DNA of 19,627 nt. Origin: Leucogyrophana mollusca (lineage: Eukaryota > Basidiomycota > Agaricomycetes > Boletales). The notes under the pieces were generated by a model that made no database searches, was not told the origin of the DNA, and was given only the letters and a program-made list of their open reading frames with translations. This document shows, piece after piece, positions 10,401 through 19,518 of the stretch (positions are counted from its first letter, which is position 1; the number at the start of each line of letters is the position of its first letter). The position numbers and the translations under genes were made by a program. The stretch covers positions 1 through 19,627 of the forward strand of contig MU266713.1 of assembly GCA_021014945.1 (NCBI GenBank), in the 5' to 3' direction.

Positions 10401-10745
10401 GTCAGTGTTGAGTGTGGCGCCTCACTGGCTAACACTACATCTTTATAGAAAACCTCTTTCTTTCCACGCGGTCTCATTTGGTCCAGACTCTTCTTCGATG
10501 TACCTTCGCAGGATGGCGGATATTGCTCTTGAAGCACAGAATAATGCACCCCATGATCCACTTGCACCGGCGGCTGCTACTGTCTTGTCATCTTACTCGC
10601 AGGCGCTTGATACGGTACGCATGTTGCTATCAATGTCATTACGGCGCTGGTCGATCTGACTTCGATCTCATAGGTCCAACTGGCGGAGACGTTCCTTGGC
10701 ATCGCGGAGTCGCTTCGGAAGCCCAGAGGGTCTTTGCTGCGTTAA
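1541..10745 (+). CDS. Giant GBP/VLIG-like GTPase with Cys-rich region and von Willebrand A domain
   Basis: One gene of 43 exons and about 2,314 residues; exon limits are in the five segment entries that follow. All exon phases close and the total coding length (6,945 bases) divides by three. Order of parts: disordered acidic N-terminus (1-140), conserved helical part (about 145-780), probable beta-propeller (about 840-1090), GTPase domain with P-loop GEQSVGKS at about 1276-1283, helical part (to about 1620), Cys/His-rich region (about 1635-2040), VWA domain (about 2083-2290). No signal peptide or membrane segment is seen, so it is probably cytosolic. I recall proteins of this architecture as widespread but uncharacterised in Agaricomycetes. 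In animals, GBP and VLIG GTPases act in cell-autonomous immunity; a related role here is inference. Splicing at 1955-2098 is unsure, and three introns appear to be GC-AG. No experimental function is known to me. Confidence 0.85.
4547..6157 (+). other. Giant gene, exons 13-16: probable beta-propeller and linker
   Basis: Exons: 4547-4733, 4788-4998, 5052-5248, 5302-6157. The protein repeats a pattern of short beta strands separated by turns, like WD40-type blades: ILLVVIDRIGNLLIYLERL, FDESKGMLAVCAS followed after an intron by LQLHIFVFDD, then EELLLVDSSAQARIFSL, SPDGSCLLVSH followed by SITAYHW, and TSLVNRTSVHLVKLD. No canonical WD dipeptides are present, so the propeller call rests on the strand pattern. 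After it, CLIDCHAEVWTRFPVLPAV and the following 150 residues look like a helical linker into the G domain. A propeller would serve as a binding platform; the ligand is unknown. The intron after the last exon appears to use a GC donor. Confidence 0.5.
6158..6210 (+). other. Probable GC-AG intron ahead of the GTPase domain
   Basis: The frame is kept, and the expected phrase ASK-PVKVVSSMGEQ restored, only if the donor is AAG|GCATGT and the acceptor TACAG. The nearby GT donor at 6162 leaves a phase that matches neither of the two normal AG sites (6198, 6210). An alternative pairing, GT at 6162 with AG at 6220, also keeps frame but drops three residues that I recall as conserved. Confidence 0.55.
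6211..7336 (+). other. Giant gene, exons 17-24: GBP/VLIG-like GTPase domain and helical arm
   Basis: Exons: 6211-6379, 6432-6505, 6561-6695, 6749-6786, 6837-6929, 6979-7111, 7161-7185, 7236-7336. Motifs in order: P-loop MGEQSVGKS (G1); AMRTTEGVWMSVTP, which resembles the GBP/VLIG switch I phosphate cap with conserved Thr; LDFEG (G3, DxxG); and TLVIIIKD in the place of the GBP TLRD base-recognition motif (G4). The last part, LHAGKLNIIPWPVIESKEF and LFPTLKRRLDQQ, is helical, as in the arm that follows the G domain in large dynamin-like GTPases. All residues expected for nucleotide binding are present, so hydrolysis of GTP is likely. Similarity is clearer to animal very large inducible GTPases and GBPs than to Ras-type GTPases; this ranking is from motif memory, not a search. 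Confidence 0.75.
8741..8750 (+). other. 10-nt micro-exon in the Cys-rich region
   Basis: The bases TATTCACAAG encode Tyr-Ser-Gln plus one base and sit between an acceptor (CCGCTTAG) and a GC donor (GCATGT). The exon before it (ends 8673) is in phase 0 and the exon after it (starts 8803) needs one base to open its frame; only an exon of length 3n+1 bridges them. The result reads FQYTK-YSQ-VAKRLKC, which matches the homologous sequence as I remember it. Confidence 0.6.
8751..8802 (+). other. Probable GC-AG intron after the micro-exon
   Basis: The donor is CAAG|GCATGT and the acceptor CTCCACCAG, 52 bases. The nearest GT, at 8755, would add four bases and break the frame of the following exon. 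The donor hexamer is identical to that of the intron at 6158-6210. Confidence 0.55.
9373..9431 (+). other. GC-AG intron with consensus GCAAGT donor, competing GT donor upstream
   Basis: The donor GCAAGT is the usual GC-AG consensus, with acceptor TCTCTCTAG; it yields SMFWRRSGFKDPYSRDEQ. A strong GTATGT at 9352 uses the same acceptor in the same phase and would remove exactly seven residues. Both products keep frame, so either or both could be used. Confidence 0.5.
9837..10745 (+). other. Giant gene, exons 39-43: von Willebrand factor A domain
   Basis: Exons: 9837-9854, 9906-10256, 10307-10396, 10449-10614, 10674-10745. The domain starts with the strand VFVIDRSGSM, giving the MIDAS signature Asp-x-Ser-x-Ser. 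The second MIDAS element is the Thr in DGGTNFTAAI and the third the Asp in VVIFLSDGECHIAD, so the metal-ion site is complete. The Rossmann-like alternation continues with AYSVVLFDHT and LSFHAVSFGPDSS. After the domain, a conserved tail (VQLAETFLGIAESLRKPRG) leads to the TAA at 10743-10745. VWA domains with intact MIDAS bind partners through Mg2+ or Mn2+; the partner here is unknown. Confidence 0.85.
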
Positions 10746-10990
10746 ATTATATTCAGAGGTTCTCGCCAGTAGTGCCGAAGATGCGTCCTTGTAATATAGA
10801 AAATGCCTTGTAGTTTGCGCATGACGAAAGAGATGCTTGCTCTTATAACTGTCACAGCGTCTGGAGGCGGTTTGCATCAATATTGCGGAGGTAACAGCTA
10901 TACTGCACAACGTCCGGCGCCGTGTACTGTATGAGCTATACGGTAAAGTAAACCACGATCTAATTGGGTTGCACTCTAGCCTACCAGCTT
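10746..10990. other. Intergenic, convergent 3' ends
   Basis: These 245 bases lie between the stop of the giant gene and the end of the minus-strand pseudogene. They must hold both transcript ends; no clear AATAAA signal or other feature is seen. Confidence 0.6.
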
Positions 10991-12209
10991 TCAAACCGTG
11001 CATTCCGAGGTGCAAACATCGACGCGAACCTGTACCTCAATCGGCCCAGGATTGAAGCGCATATCGGATAGGTCGGAGGCAGCGCGGCGTAGTGTTCGCA
11101 TGGGAACGTCACGACTACTTTTGTCGTCGATAATCGATATTTCGGCGTCTGCTTCCTGTGACCATGCCTTCCCTTGCGATACGCGATAGATGATGAGCAG
11201 AGATGCATCTGAAGTGGGAATGGATCAGAAATATAAACCAAGCCATCTCCGATGCGTCGCTGACCTCCATTTGCGACAAAGCTTGCGCATAGATAATGGC
11301 AAAAGAACTGTTCAGTGCGAATGGAATGATGTACAGGAGAGCGGACACCGAGTATAGCGACGCAGATTCGACTACGATGGCCGTGATGCTTGTGTAGAGC
11401 GAGAGGAAACTAGCTCCACCATTTCCTAGTGCTTTAACGACGCGACGGCGATGATACAGAAGGCGAATGGCAATCATAATCGTGAGGATAATGTTAGCTG
11501 CAAGCACAGCACCGAACAATGGACCAGTGTAGCTGAAGCCTGCGTCCGTATTGCGTCCAAGCGAAGACGACGGCGAGGACACTTGTACGAGCCACAGGAT
11601 ACTCAGTACTAAAGACGGGGAATCTAAACGTCAATATGGCAAAGTGCAGAAGGTATGGAAGTTCGAATACTTACCGACAACACCGAGAAATACGAGACTA
11701 GACAAGCCCATGGCAATTGTTTTGGTGGACGTACCACAGTCTTGGTATATGACCATACAGCGCCATAACTACGGGTGGATATGTGTCAGTGACACCGAGA
11801 TCCCAAACGCGAGGTGGTCATTGCCCACCATGAGTAAGACTGCCGACCAGCTCGCGAGCGCACAAGCCACGCAACTTGCTATGTTCACAGGAACAGAATA
11901 CATTTGGTTGGCATACGCGCTAGGTCCACCTGGGAAGTCGCGATAGTTAATAAAGGCGAGCTGGATGAACCTCGCATTGGTTGCAAACGTGGTCGTCTCC
12001 AGTCCGAATCAGATGAAAACGTATGCGAAAAGAAAGATGGAAGTTCGAGTGCGAGTACCCTTTATCCGCACGCGCTCCCATAGAGTGTAGGAGCACATCG
12101 CGAAAAGCAGGAGCACGACACCATATGTTACTCCCGCGAAAACGTAACCTTGAAGCCATGCTGTCTCGGTGATGAGCTGGGTAGGACTCTCGTCTGGCGT
12201 CCACGACAT
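10991..12209 (-). pseudogene. Broken seven-transmembrane family member
   Basis: Exons by comparison with its paralogues: 12209-11829, 11768-11675, 11608-11265, 11208-10991. Exons 1 and 2 have the same lengths (381 and 94 bases) as those of the intact gene at 17464-18673, its closest relative here. It starts MSWTPDESPTQLITETAWLQG. Two lesions are visible. In the second membrane segment the paralogue phrase YVSVTFILGTT appears as YVFI-stop-FGLETT, with an in-frame TGA and no net length change. At the start of the last exon, the paralogues have six bases before the codons for (A)SLLIIYR; this copy has two, so the frame slips. Past the slip the frame is open to a TGA at 10991-10993 and ends with the family tail IEVQVRVDV. 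The rest is well preserved, so the decay looks recent. A sequencing error at either site, or unusual splicing, is the alternative. Confidence 0.65.
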
Positions 12210-13801
12210 TGGGTTAATAGCAACCTCTTTGCATCTAGAGACGTATTTAAACAAGCAATCAAGCGGCCCCTAGGTGATACCATGGGGCGTTAGCGGACTC
12301 AACGCTATCAATCAGATCCGACATGGCCACAGGAGGTGGCAAACTAGCCTAGAGATTGTACACGTCGACTCAAGGTATGAGCTGAGCAGTAAAGAAAATA
12401 CTCGAGGCACAAGGCGCGCCTATTGGGAAAATTGGTGGTGCTGTGCTGCCACACCTCGAACTGGAGCAACGTATATCGTTAGGCCGACGGAAAACACTTT
12501 GAGCGCGCACCGGATGCATTTGGAATTGAATGGCTGCATATGTCAGATCCATGGGTGGCTGAGGGCTCTGCCACCACTCGCAAGGCCGTTAAAACCGGAG
12601 GGATGCCACACGGGATCAATGATGAACTTCGAGCGTGTACTTGACCTTAATCACAGTAACATCAGTGGGCGTTCGATATGCTGTGTCAAGGATGCATGCC
12701 TATCTTAGCAACCTCGACCTCTACGTCACCCCACCCCAGCAAAGCCATTGGAGATAACATCATTCACGGGACACCGGGACTTGGAGCTCCAGTGTTTCAT
12801 CGAAGGCACTTGGCGTGAGCCGTAACCCACCTGCACAAAGTGATTTTACTAATCCGCTCACTCACCGTTGGGTGATTGCGTTGGGTGATTACGAGGGTCG
12901 ACGTCCATGTGAACTGACAATAGCTGCTTTGCTAGCTCCAAAGGCTCCCGGCCGAGATGGAATGTCAACGGAAAGGCCTTGGGCAATCATCGTCGATCAC
13001 CGATGATCATTTCGGTCATGATAAGAGTTGCAAGCAAGCTGCAGAGTAAGTTCAGGTCGATTCCACCGGCTGGATTATTGGAAGGTGGATCTTGGGCGGT
13101 TACCAGCTAAGATATCCTTGTTTGACTTCGTTTGGTAGAAATCGATGACGGATGAAGTTGAAGCAGGGTATAGACTCTTTTGACACCTCCGACACCGAGA
13201 CCATTCCTCAACAGGCCACCGCATGTTTTGTTAGTACAGCAAGCATACTTAAGTCTGAGCGAAAGCTACCGGGTATAATATTCCGATGGACGCAGTGATG
13301 ACCAAGTAGCGCTTGCACTGCTGCGGATATCCGTTCTGTTCGTCTGACAGCTGCGGATTCGGTTCGCCTATCCTTGCTTATCCGACGGCAGCCAGCGGCA
13401 GCCTCATCAGGAAGGAAAGTGCTGAAAAGTGCTGATTGATGGTCGGATAAACAACGTGCACAAGACAAAGACTAGAGTAGGACCCACATTCTGAGTAATT
13501 CACTCATAAGCTCCTTTTGTCGTCAAACTCTTCCAGCGAAAAGCAGGTCTTGGACCAACGAGTTTATCGCTTGATCGATGATCCTTGTTGCAAGCGCCTA
13601 AGAACAAGTACTATTTCCGCGTCCCCACGGTGAGCCCCACAGAAGAAAAATAGTAGGTGCTTCTCTAAGCACGGCACCAGTATTCATCATCTGAGCATCT
13701 TGGCGCACTAGCTATGCTTGCGCTGAGATAGCTTCCACTTCCCATACCGCTTGCGTTGCAGCTACAACGTTTCTCATTTGGGGCGGACGCGCTTCAGCTC
13801 C
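12210..13801. other. 1.6-kb gene-free stretch between divergent family members
   Basis: This holds the upstream regions of the pseudogene (minus) and of the gene at 13802 (plus). A TTTAAATA element on the minus strand lies at about 12243-12250, close to the pseudogene start. An open frame of 144 codons at 12274-12708 resembles nothing known and lacks coding character. Around 13375-13440 there are short direct repeats (GCAGCC/GGCAGCC; AAAGTGCTG twice). I see no relic of a further family member, transposon or RNA gene. Confidence 0.5.
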
Positions 13802-15126
13802 ATGTCTTATTCTCCAAGCGAGACAGCCTCCCAACTCTACGCCGAGGAAACCTGGCTCCAAGGAGCACTCCTCACAGGTGTCGGCTATGGCATCGTTCTG
13901 GCGCTTTTCTGGTTGTGTTTCCGCACTCTCTGGAAGCGCATCAAGGTCAAGGATGCAAATTATAGAAGAAACGTGTTCTTCCTCGTATACGCCTCCGTCA
14001 TGTTCATCCTTGGGTCTCTGTTCATGGGCTCCAATTGTGACTTCACGCAACTTGCCTACATCAACCAGCGGAACTTCCCGGGTGGTGTGTATCCTTTGGG
14101 TCTTGCTGTAAAAAAAGGCGATCGTCGCTGATGCCGGAACACAGGGCCTGCGGCATTTGAAGAACAGATGTTTTCGATCGGTGCAGACGAGATCGCCAAT
14201 GTTTCCTTCGTCCTAGCAAATTGGCTCGCAGACTCCTTGATGGTAAGCTGTGCAGAAGCATTCGCTTTTGATCCACAATTCATGCCTCCCCAGGTTTGGC
14301 GCTGCATCCTGATCTACAGAGATTGCGGCACCTCGCCATGGATAGTCGTAGCCTTTCCGGGCCTCATGCTCCTTGCTTCCTTCGGTGAGCATAGTAGGCT
14401 GAAGTGCGTTCAATTGTCTATTGACCACGCAACCCCCTGCATTCAGTTCTCGGAGTTTTGTTCCTCCTTCAAATTTCCTCCCCGGCTTCTTCGCCCTATC
14501 AAGTCACCGGCACGTCCATCAACTACACATTCCCTTATCTCTCCCTTTCTCTCGCGATTAACATTGTTGTCACTATCATGATCGTCATCCGCCTGCTCAT
14601 CTTCCGCCGGCGTATGACTCGCATCCTCGGGCCTGGGCACATAACAGACCACACAAGCGTAGCAGCAATGATTGTCGAATCGGCTTCATTGTACTCGCTG
14701 TTTTCTCTAATGTTCCTCATTCCATTCGCTGCCAAGAATCCAGTGTCGAATACCTTTTTGCAGACGCTTGGCGAGGCACAGGTAAGACCGTCACTCCTGA
14801 ACACCGCTCCCTTCAGTGCTCAACGCGAATTATAGTTTGTCGCACCCCTCCTTATCATCTACCGCGAAGCCCAAGGTAGAGGGTGGCTGAGTAGCCCATC
14901 CACGATGTCTTCGACGACGAGCAAAGGCAGTAGCAACGCCATCCGGCTGGGCCGGTTCTCAGACATCGTTTTTGCAACCCAGCACGCACCGCCCACACGG
15001 CGCTCATCAGTCAGCACGGCTGAGGTCGTTGTACCAGAAAACGAGCCCGAGGATGGGCCAAAGGACGATGATATCATGGTCATAGATCGAGCAAGGGGGT
15101 TTCAGGACCCTATCGAGGCGGTTTGA
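13802..15126 (+). CDS. Seven-transmembrane-type membrane protein, uncharacterised Agaricomycete family (inverted copy)
   Basis: Five exons: 13802-14084, 14145-14242, 14294-14384, 14447-14781, 14836-15126; 365 residues. The start MSYSPSETASQLYAEETW aligns with the starts of the paralogues. Hydrophobic segments, in order: GALLTGVGYGIVLALFWLC; VFFLVYASVMFILGSLFM; a helix around VSFVLANWLADSLM; VVAFPGLMLLASFVLGVLF; LSLAINIVVTIMIVIRLL; then VAAMIVESASLYSLFSLM running on to FLIPF; and FVAPLLIIY, giving about seven spans. Family marks are VWRC(I)xIYRDCG and (V/I)ESASLY. The cytoplasmic tail is long, Ser-rich then acidic, and differs from the tails of the other copies. Unlike two paralogues it has an extra phase-1 intron after FPG. 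I recall this family as highly expanded in mushrooms and annotated only as hypothetical protein; receptor or transporter activity is unproven. Confidence 0.8.
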
Positions 15127-15538
15127 CCCGATATCGCCACGACCTTAAGTTTTCTGTACTTGATACCCTGCTGTCTGGTCGTTCGCAGTGCGATGAACGA
15201 CATGTTTTCTGACTTATTCTGCTACTCCTACTCTACTTGGAACAAAAACTTGCATACATGTATTATTTAGACAACTGCCATCCACGTATATATACCCTCT
15301 TGGACTCTGTGCACCTCGGTCCTTATATTGGTACGCCAACAGAACAGGGGGTACTATTTGGGCAATCAATCAACCAAAGGCACAGCTATGGCTGGTGCTC
15401 TTGTGGATCGCAGCACCTGCAGTACTAGCTAAACTATCAGGGCACCTCCTTCAGGCTATACCCCAGACAAACGATGATAGGCTGAGCGAGGTGCACAGAG
15501 AACATAAAACATTAAAAATCCATAGTAGTATTCCAACA
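15127..15538. other. Intergenic, convergent 3' ends
   Basis: About 410 bases between the stop codons of two convergent family members. Nothing beyond 3' regions is seen; small open frames here lack coding character. Confidence 0.5.
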
Positions 15539-16827
15539 TCAGACAGCACTCTTCGAAACATCTACAGTCACCTGGACCTCCATCGCTTTGGGGTTCGTTT
15601 CGATCAGCTCACTGGGTACCATGCGGCCGGTCGGAAGCCTCCTCAAATGAATATTGGTGCCGCCGGTAATAGCAGAAGTACGGGCGGTGGTTTGGTCGGA
15701 CCAAGCTTTACCCGCGAGGACGCGGTAGATGATCAGGAGCGGGGCAATGATCTAACAAATTTACTCAACATCAGAGAAAATTTGGGACGTGTATAATGAT
15801 CGGACTGGCATACCTGAATCTCACCCATCACTTGTATAAAAACGTTCGCGACAGGATTGTTGACTGCGAAAGGGACCAGAAACAAAAGGGAAAAGGCGGT
15901 ATACAGAGATGCGGACTCAATGACGAGTGCGGCGATGCTCGTGTAATGTGATCCGTGAGATAAACCGAGAATCTTCGCGAGTCGGTGGCGGGTTACAAGA
16001 AGGCGGGCGACTATGAGGGAGGTAACGACGACGTTGATAGCAAGGGAGAGTCCGAAGTAGGGAACGGTGTAGTTGATGCCTTCTTGCACGTTTTGGAATG
16101 AGGTAGACGGCGACGATGTCTGAACCAGCCACATTGACCCCATGGCTGATAAGAGTGGGTGGGGTAATCAGTTAATAGGGAAGACCTGGTTTGCAGGAGT
16201 TTAAGCCGCATACCGAGAGAGCCAGCAAACATCAAGCTCGGGATGGCTGTTGCACAAAATTTTAACGCGGGTCTGCAGTCGCGATAGATGACAGTGCAGC
16301 GCCATATCTATAAAGAAAGCACCGCGAATCAGAATCGGACACTGCTTAGTTAGGTGCCTTCCAACTCACCAAAAGCAAGTCCGCACACCAGTTAGCTAGC
16401 ACGAGCGCAACATCACTGACGATATTGACAGGTAAGGAGAACATCTCCTGCTGGTAAGCAGATGGACCTTGTCAGACGATCAGCGATTAGTACATGAAAA
16501 GACACTGAAAACAACAGCGAGCTGATGATTGAATTTACCTCCAGGAAAGTTACGATTATCGACGAAGGCCAATTGCGCGAACTCTGCGTTAGTCCCAAAG
16601 GTAATCGAGCCCAGGATGAAGATGGTCGAAACGTAGACGAGGAAAAACATCGATCTACCGCGGGTCATGTCTCTTGCTCTTCGGCGTCGGCAGAGTGAGT
16701 GCAGACACATCGCAGCTAGCACGACCACGGCTCCATACGCGACCCCCGTCAGAATGGCCCCTTGAAACCAAGCCTTCTCTGTGAGTATTTGAACATGGGT
16801 CTCGTCGGGCGACCAGCTTGGTGGCAT
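15539..16827 (-). CDS. Seven-transmembrane-type membrane protein, same family
   Basis: Five exons: 16827-16539, 16467-16370, 16307-16214, 16145-15814, 15751-15539; 341 residues. The start is the ATG at 16827 (MPPSWSPDETHVQILTEKAW); the frame is open upstream but offers no better ATG. Spans include AILTGVAYGAVVVLAAMCL, MFFLVYVSTIFILGSITF, VSDVALVLANWCADLLL, FGLSLAINVVVTSLIVARLL, IAALVIESASLYTAFSLLF and IIAPLLIIY. It keeps IWRCTVIYRDC. It shares the phase-1 intron after FPG with the plus-strand copy. The tail after the last span is basic and ends in MEVQVTVDVSKSAV, close to the tail of the pseudogene. Function unknown. Confidence 0.8.
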
Positions 16828-17463
16828 AGTGGTGTGATGACCATGTACAATCAATTGACTTGTTCGAAATCGAGCTTTTTAACACTAAAAGAAAACAGTG
16901 CAGTATGTCCCGAATCGGAACATAGCACTTGCCAATAGCGAATTAGGACGCTCATATGTATCGAAGTAACGCCATACCTGTTGTGGGCGAGGCTCGATGG
17001 CACCAACACCGTCGAGATGAAGCGAAATAGTAGCGAATTCCGCAAGGTGCTCCGAGGGCTCACGCGGTCGTAGCCAAGATTCCTGAAAAGGCACCAAGTG
17101 GATATCACATCAATGAGGGCCTGGGCACTTTTTACGTGTGGCGACGACATGAGCACGGGGTCGCAGGGGAGCCATAGGAAATGTGTGCCGCGGCAAACAT
17201 AAACACACAAGCGCTGCCAACGACCACGTCGATCCCAGGTCGGTGCTCCAAAAACAGAGTCGATTCACGAGTGCCAGAAGGTGCCAAACCGCTGGGGAGC
17301 ATATTAGGTCATCCATCTACCGATCTATTCCATGTTGTCCACACCTTCTCCACCGGCGCCGATCCATTCGTTTTCTTGAGACCATACCCACAATTCTCCG
17401 ATCTCCACCGTGACTCCATGACATAGCACTTTTCCTGCTGGAGAAACGGTCCAGCTCGCGCTC
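16828..17463. other. Intergenic, promoter of the gene at 15539 and 3' end of the gene at 17464
   Basis: About 640 bases. On the minus strand an AT-rich GTTAAAAAGC element lies some 50 bases ahead of the start at 16827. Several open frames of 60-120 codons overlap one another on both strands; none resembles the family or shows splice-consistent continuation. I see nothing else. Confidence 0.5.
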
Positions 17464-18673
17464 TCACACGTTGGACCCTAACTTCCTATTGTCGACCACA
17501 ACTCGGACTGTCGTCGCTTTGGAATGCCGATCGATTGCATTGCCGCGGGATGCGTTGGGTATTTCGAGCCCTCGTGTGCATGCATCGTTACTCCATGTGA
17601 TGCTCGCTACTTCAGTTGCAGTTTCGTTCGACCACGCTCTACCTTGCAACACGCGGTATATGATGAGTAGTGAAGCAACTATCTGTATGTGTGGGTATGG
17701 TTAGGGGTGGTACAACTAAGTCGAAAGATGCTGTCAAGCTAACCTCGATCTCGCCCAAAAATTGTAAGGTGGCATTCTGCAGGGAGCTGTTGACTGCGAA
17801 GGGAATTATGAATAGGAGGGAGAAGACCGAGTATAGCGACGCAGACTCCACAGTCATCGCCACAATACTTGTGTAAGGTAAGCCTTGAGCACTGGGCCCA
17901 TACAATCGTGCGAAACGACGACGTTGGTATAGAAGGCGGAGAGCTATCATGACAGTGATGACAAGGTTGACAGCGAGGGCAACACCGAAAAACGGTGCAG
18001 TATAGTTGACCCCCATTGCTGTATTTCGTGTCGGTGACGACAATGGTGAAGATACTTGGAAGAGCCACAAAATACTCAGTGCTTAAACGAATGTTTTCTG
18101 TCAACATTCCAGAAAGTAGTCCGCATCCAGATCAGACTTACCGGCGGAGGTCAAGAACACGAGACCCGCACCGCCCACTGCAGCAAGCCGAGCGAGAATT
18201 CCAGAGTCACTGTACACAACGGCACAGCGCCAAAGCTGTGATAGTATTTTTACCTCAGACTATTAAGAAAAGCTCAATTAACCGTCACGCACCATGAGCG
18301 AATCTGTGCACCAGTTTGCGAGCACAAAGGCTACATTGCTCACGATATTCACGGGAACAGAAAACATTTCCTCCGCGTATGCATTTGGACCTCCTGGAAA
18401 ATCGCGATTTTCGATAAATGCTAGCTGAATGAATCTCGAGTTGGTTGCAAAAACTGTCGTCCCGAGAATGAAGGTGACGGATACGTAGAGGAACAGCAGC
18501 ATAGACGCCATGGATTTAGTTGCTCTGTTTCGCACGCTCACCCAGAGGGGCGGAAAACACATCGCAAAAAGGGCAAGTATGATACCGTAGACGATCGCCG
18601 CGACAAGATCGCCTTGAAGCCACAATAGCTCATCGATGAGTTCCACAGGAGTTTCGTCTGGTGTCCAAGACAT
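17464..18673 (-). CDS. Seven-transmembrane-type membrane protein, same family
   Basis: Four exons: 18673-18293, 18235-18142, 18081-17744, 17682-17464; 343 residues. The start is the ATG at 18673 (MSWTPDETPVELIDELLW). Spans include DLVAAIVYGIILALFAMCF, LLFLYVSVTFILGTTVFA, IVSNVAFVLANWCTDSLM, FFGVALAVNLVITVMIALR, IVAMTVESASLYSVFSLLF and IVASLLIIYRV. The arginines after the fifth span (QRRRFARLYG) suggest a cytoplasmic loop. It lacks the intron after FPG, as does the pseudogene, and shares exon lengths with that copy. The tail ends TTVRVVVDNRKLGSNV. A TTTAAA element lies about 55 bases ahead of the ATG. Function unknown. Confidence 0.8.
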
Positions 18674-19518
18674 TGAGATGTCCACGACAGGAAGGCTTTG
18701 CTGCTGGGGTATTGAAGAATCATTGCACTTTAAATAAGATAAAAGGACCAGGGGCTTATCGCAGCATTGCGGTGTCAGGCTCGCCACCGTCCATCTACAT
18801 CAGGGTCTGAGGCCTGAGGCCTGAGGCCTGAGGTGGCAGGCAGATGAATCGCGCCCCGTGATTGGGTTGACCAATCCTAGCATCTCTGGTGACACAAACT
18901 CCGAGAACATGAATAGCTGGGGCAGGCACGAAAGTCAATCCTTTTTGTGGAGAAAAGTACCCACCGTGACCAGCCCTGTTGATGGGTCGTACCGGGACCC
19001 TACAAAGCACAGCCCTATTGATCGGCGACGAACCAAATCCGAGACTGCAGGATGGTAGATCAAAGGTACCACGACTCAAGTACTCAGGTTGAATATGTTG
19101 AAGTTCAACAGCAGGATTGAACCTGGACTATAACCCTGACCCCCAGTGAAAACTGGCCATGTTGGGAGATGCCCGCAAGTGCCAGATTATGTTTTTTTTA
19201 GACACGGTTAGCCAAATCATGTATTTACATATGTCAGACAATATTACGACTATAATGAGAGGAATGAATGTGCGGGGGCGCTTCTGTGGGCGCTCGTATA
19301 TGTTTTTTTTCGAGTGAATCACAAATGCGCATATAATTTGCTTTCCCTGTCACTGGCTTTTGGTTACAGGTACGGGGGCGGGTAGGCTACGAATACGGCT
19401 CCAAAACGACGAAATGGGGGGCGAGAGCCCAAGACAGAGGAATAGCATGCGGGGGAAGGCTCTGGGGCTGTCCAGACAAACGAGAGCGCGAGACGTACCA
19501 GGGTAACGAGGTAGGAAA
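18674..19518. other. Intergenic region at the right
   Basis: About 850 bases between the start of the gene at 18673 and the end of the edge gene. It contains the 7-bp tandem repeat at 18805-18832 and, at 19191-19200 and 19303-19310, runs of T. No conserved coding frame, tRNA or mobile element is recognised. Confidence 0.5.
18805..18832. repeat. 7-bp tandem repeat, four units
   Basis: One GTCTGAG followed by three exact GCCTGAG units; the joined units create overlapping AGGCCT palindromes. It lies about 130 bases upstream of the start codon at 18673. Seen directly; no function is implied. Confidence 0.8.

Noticed and set aside
1541..10745. Several separate genes instead of one giant gene
   Set aside because: Every exon joins the next in phase with short introns, there is no promoter-like gap or stop between the parts, and the domain order matches homologues as I remember them.
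11999..12020. The TGA in the broken membrane-protein copy as a selenocysteine codon
   Set aside because: The paralogues have no Cys or similar residue there, and mushroom-forming fungi are generally held to lack selenoprotein machinery.
12274..12708. A 144-codon plus-strand open frame in the gene-free stretch
   Set aside because: Erratic composition, no motif, and no splice-consistent continuation.
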